From Pseudomonas graminis (GTDB taxonomy: Bacteria > Pseudomonadota > Gammaproteobacteria > Pseudomonadales > Pseudomonadaceae): a stretch of DNA of 64,000 nucleotides. The translations under genes and the position numbers were made by a program. Below are positions 62,716-64,000 of the stretch, piece after piece; position 1 is the first letter of the stretch, and every line of letters starts with the position of its first letter. The stretch lies in the NCBI RefSeq assembly GCF_013201545.1, contig NZ_CP053746.1:4106501-4170500 (forward strand), written 5' to 3'. The notes below the pieces were generated by a model that saw nothing but the letters and a program-made list of their open reading frames with translations, was not told where the DNA came from and ran no database searches.

Positions 62716-64000
62716 TCATACAATGCCGGTTGCATAGAAAACCCCGATCACCACAAACACCGCCAGGGTCTTGATGATCGTGATGCCGAAGATGTCCTTG
62801 TAGGCCTCGCGGTGGGTCAGGCCGGTGACCGCCAGCAAGGTGATGACCGCGCCGTTGTGCGGCAGCGTGTCCATTCCGCCGCTGGCCATGGCCGCGACCC
62901 GGTGCAACACTTCCAGCGGGATGTTCGCCGCATGGGCCGCCGCGATGAAGCTGTCGGACATCGCTGCCAGGGCAATGCTCATGCCTCCGGACGCCGATCC
63001 GGTGATGCCGGCCAGCAAGGTCACGGTAATCGCTTCGTTGACCAGCGGATTGGGAATGCTTTTCAGCCCGTCCGCCAGCACCAGAAATCCGGGCAACGAA
63101 GCAATCACAGCGCCAAAACCGTATTCCGACGCGGTGTTCATCGCCGCCAGCAGGGCACCGCTGACCGCACCTTTGCTACCCTCGGCCAGCTTCGATTTCA
63201 CCGTGCGGAAGGCAAACAGCAGCACGAAGAGAATGCCCACCAGCAACGCCGCCTCCACGGCCCAGATCGCGGTGATCTTGGCGATGTCGGTCTGCACCGG
63301 CGTCGCCATACCCGCCAGCGCGAGGGTGTGGGTCTTGCCGTACCACTGGGGAATCCACTGGGTGAACAGCAGGTTCATGATCCCGACCAGCAACAGCGGC
63401 GCCAACGCGATCCACGGGTTGGGCAGGGCGATATCGTCCGGAGTGTCCGGCTCGTTGCGCAGTTCGGTGCCATAACCTTCGCCGGCACGCTGGGCCCGGT
63501 TGCGCTGGCGCTGCAGAAACAGCATGCCGACGCTGAACACGAACGCCGTGCCGATCAGCCCCAGCCACGGCGCCGCCCACGCCGTGGTGTTGAAGAAAGT
63601 TGAGGGGATGATGTTCTGGATCTGCGGTGTGCCGGGCAGGGCGTCCATGGTGAACGAGAATGCGCCCAGGGCAATGGTCGCCGGAATCAGGCGCTTGGGA
63701 ATGTTGCTCTGGCGGAACATCTCCGCGGCGAACGGGTAGACCGCAAACACGACCACGAACAGCGACACGCCGCCGTAGGTCAGCAGCGCGCAGACCAGCA
63801 CGATCACCAGCATCGCCTGGCGGGTGCCAAGCAAGCGAATGGCAGCCGCCACGATGGAGCGCGAGAAGCCCGACAGCTCAATCAGCTTGCCGAACACGGC
63901 ACCCAGCAGAAACACCGGAAAGTAGAGTTTGACGAAGCCGACCATCTTGTCCATGAACACGCCGGTGAAGGCGGGCGCCACGGCTGATGGGTCGGTGAGC
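62716..64000 (-). CDS. GntP-family permease, probable 3-hydroxybutyrate importer (5' end beyond window)
   Basis: About 428 residues of a GntP-family symporter, cut at its N terminus by the window edge; full members have roughly 460. It is highly hydrophobic, with the family segments FPVFLLGAVFGKLIE, AFSFTMDALPGTPQIQNIIP and ITGSASGGMSIALAAM. Being directly upstream of 3-hydroxybutyrate dehydrogenase, it likely imports 3-hydroxybutyrate rather than gluconate. The frame is open to base 64000. Confidence 0.9.
   Translation of the reverse strand, partial: LTDPSAVAPAFTGVFMDKMVGFVKLYFPVFLLGAVFGKLIELSGFSRSIVAAAIRLLGTRQAMLVIVLVCALLTYGGVSLFVVVFAVYPFAAEMFRQSNIPKRLIPATIALGAFSFTMDALPGTPQIQNIIPSTFFNTTAWAAPWLGLIGTAFVFSVGMLFLQRQRNRAQRAGEGYGTELRNEPDTPDDIALPNPWIALAPLLLVGIMNLLFTQWIPQWYGKTHTLALAGMATPVQTDIAKITAIWAVEAALLVGILFVLLFAFRTVKSKLAEGSKGAVSGALLAAMNTASEYGFGAVIASLPGFLVLADGLKSIPNPLVNEAITVTLLAGITGSASGGMSIALAAMSDSFIAAAHAANIPLEVLHRVAAMASGGMDTLPHNGAVITLLAVTGLTHREAYKDIFGITIIKTLAVFVVIGVFYATGIV

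Overview
The window looks like chromosome from a Pseudomonas of the fluorescens/syringae type. The GC content is high, the intergenic gaps are packed with Pseudomonas REP elements (CCGGCTTYAGCCGGG and GGGAGCGAGCTTGCTCGCG families), and several gene sets are typical of the genus: ptxS-kguEKTD, lexA2-imuA-imuB-dnaE2, DUF1652, and a 3-hydroxybutyrate dehydrogenase beside a GntP permease. I saw no rRNA, tRNA, IS element, prophage or CRISPR array. The region is mostly catabolic and transport functions for sugar acids and amino-sugar acids, mixed with DNA repair and signalling genes.

Layout. 0.4-6.2 kb: pirin, a UvrD/Rep-type helicase with an unusual N-terminal Gly-x3 repeat, DUF1652, and a membrane chemoreceptor. 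6.4-11.8 kb: the 2-ketogluconate cluster kguE-kguK-kguT-kguD with its LacI-type repressor ptxS and two PtxS operators. 12.7-14.6 kb: a sulfonate-type ABC binding protein and permease without an ATPase. 15-18.3 kb: histidine phosphatase, AlkA and Ogt alkylation repair, and a PEP-mutase-like enzyme. 18.4-24.2 kb: the SOS mutagenesis cassette lexA2-imuA-imuB-dnaE2 with a LexA2 operator. 24.5-28.2 kb: a Gfo/Idh dehydrogenase, a LacI regulator, a DUF1989 protein and a small Cys-containing protein. 28.4-34.4 kb: a hexonate/hexuronate regulon (Zn dehydrogenase, fructuronate/tagaturonate reductase, GntR regulator, mannonate dehydratase UxuA, MFS transporter) with four matching TTGG-N5-CCAA operators. 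34.6-38.3 kb: LysR regulator, MFS transporter and glucarate dehydratase. 38.8-41.9 kb: a BtuFCD-type ABC transporter behind a cobalamin riboswitch. 42.3-50 kb: an Asp/Glu/hydantoin racemase-like protein, aldo/keto reductase, ClpP-like protein, small stress proteins, an EEP-family hydrolase, an MFS transporter and the ABC-F protein YbiT. 50.1-52.8 kb: a GAF protein, a soluble PAS chemoreceptor and a NUDIX hydrolase. 53.3-59.9 kb: an ABC transporter, RidA, IclR regulator, fold-type III PLP dehydratase and KDG kinase, best read as a D-glucosaminate/glucosamine operon. 60-64 kb: parvulin, a PilT/PilU ATPase, 3-hydroxybutyrate dehydrogenase and a GntP permease cut by the window end.

Many of these pathways converge on the Entner-Doudoroff pool. 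The kgu enzymes yield 6-phosphogluconate, the uxu-type genes yield 2-keto-3-deoxygluconate (KDG), glucarate dehydratase feeds 2-oxoglutarate by way of keto-deoxyglucarate, and the glucosaminate operon carries its own KDG kinase.

The most unusual feature is a roughly 265-bp intergenic element present in four copies (73-342, 11868-12134 inverted, 12411-12671, 38499-38760). Each copy folds into a fixed series of hairpins, and several stems differ in sequence between copies while keeping their pairing. In three copies a REP element and TTGATC-rich tracts precede it. I do not recognise it as a named family, and it is my main candidate for something undescribed.
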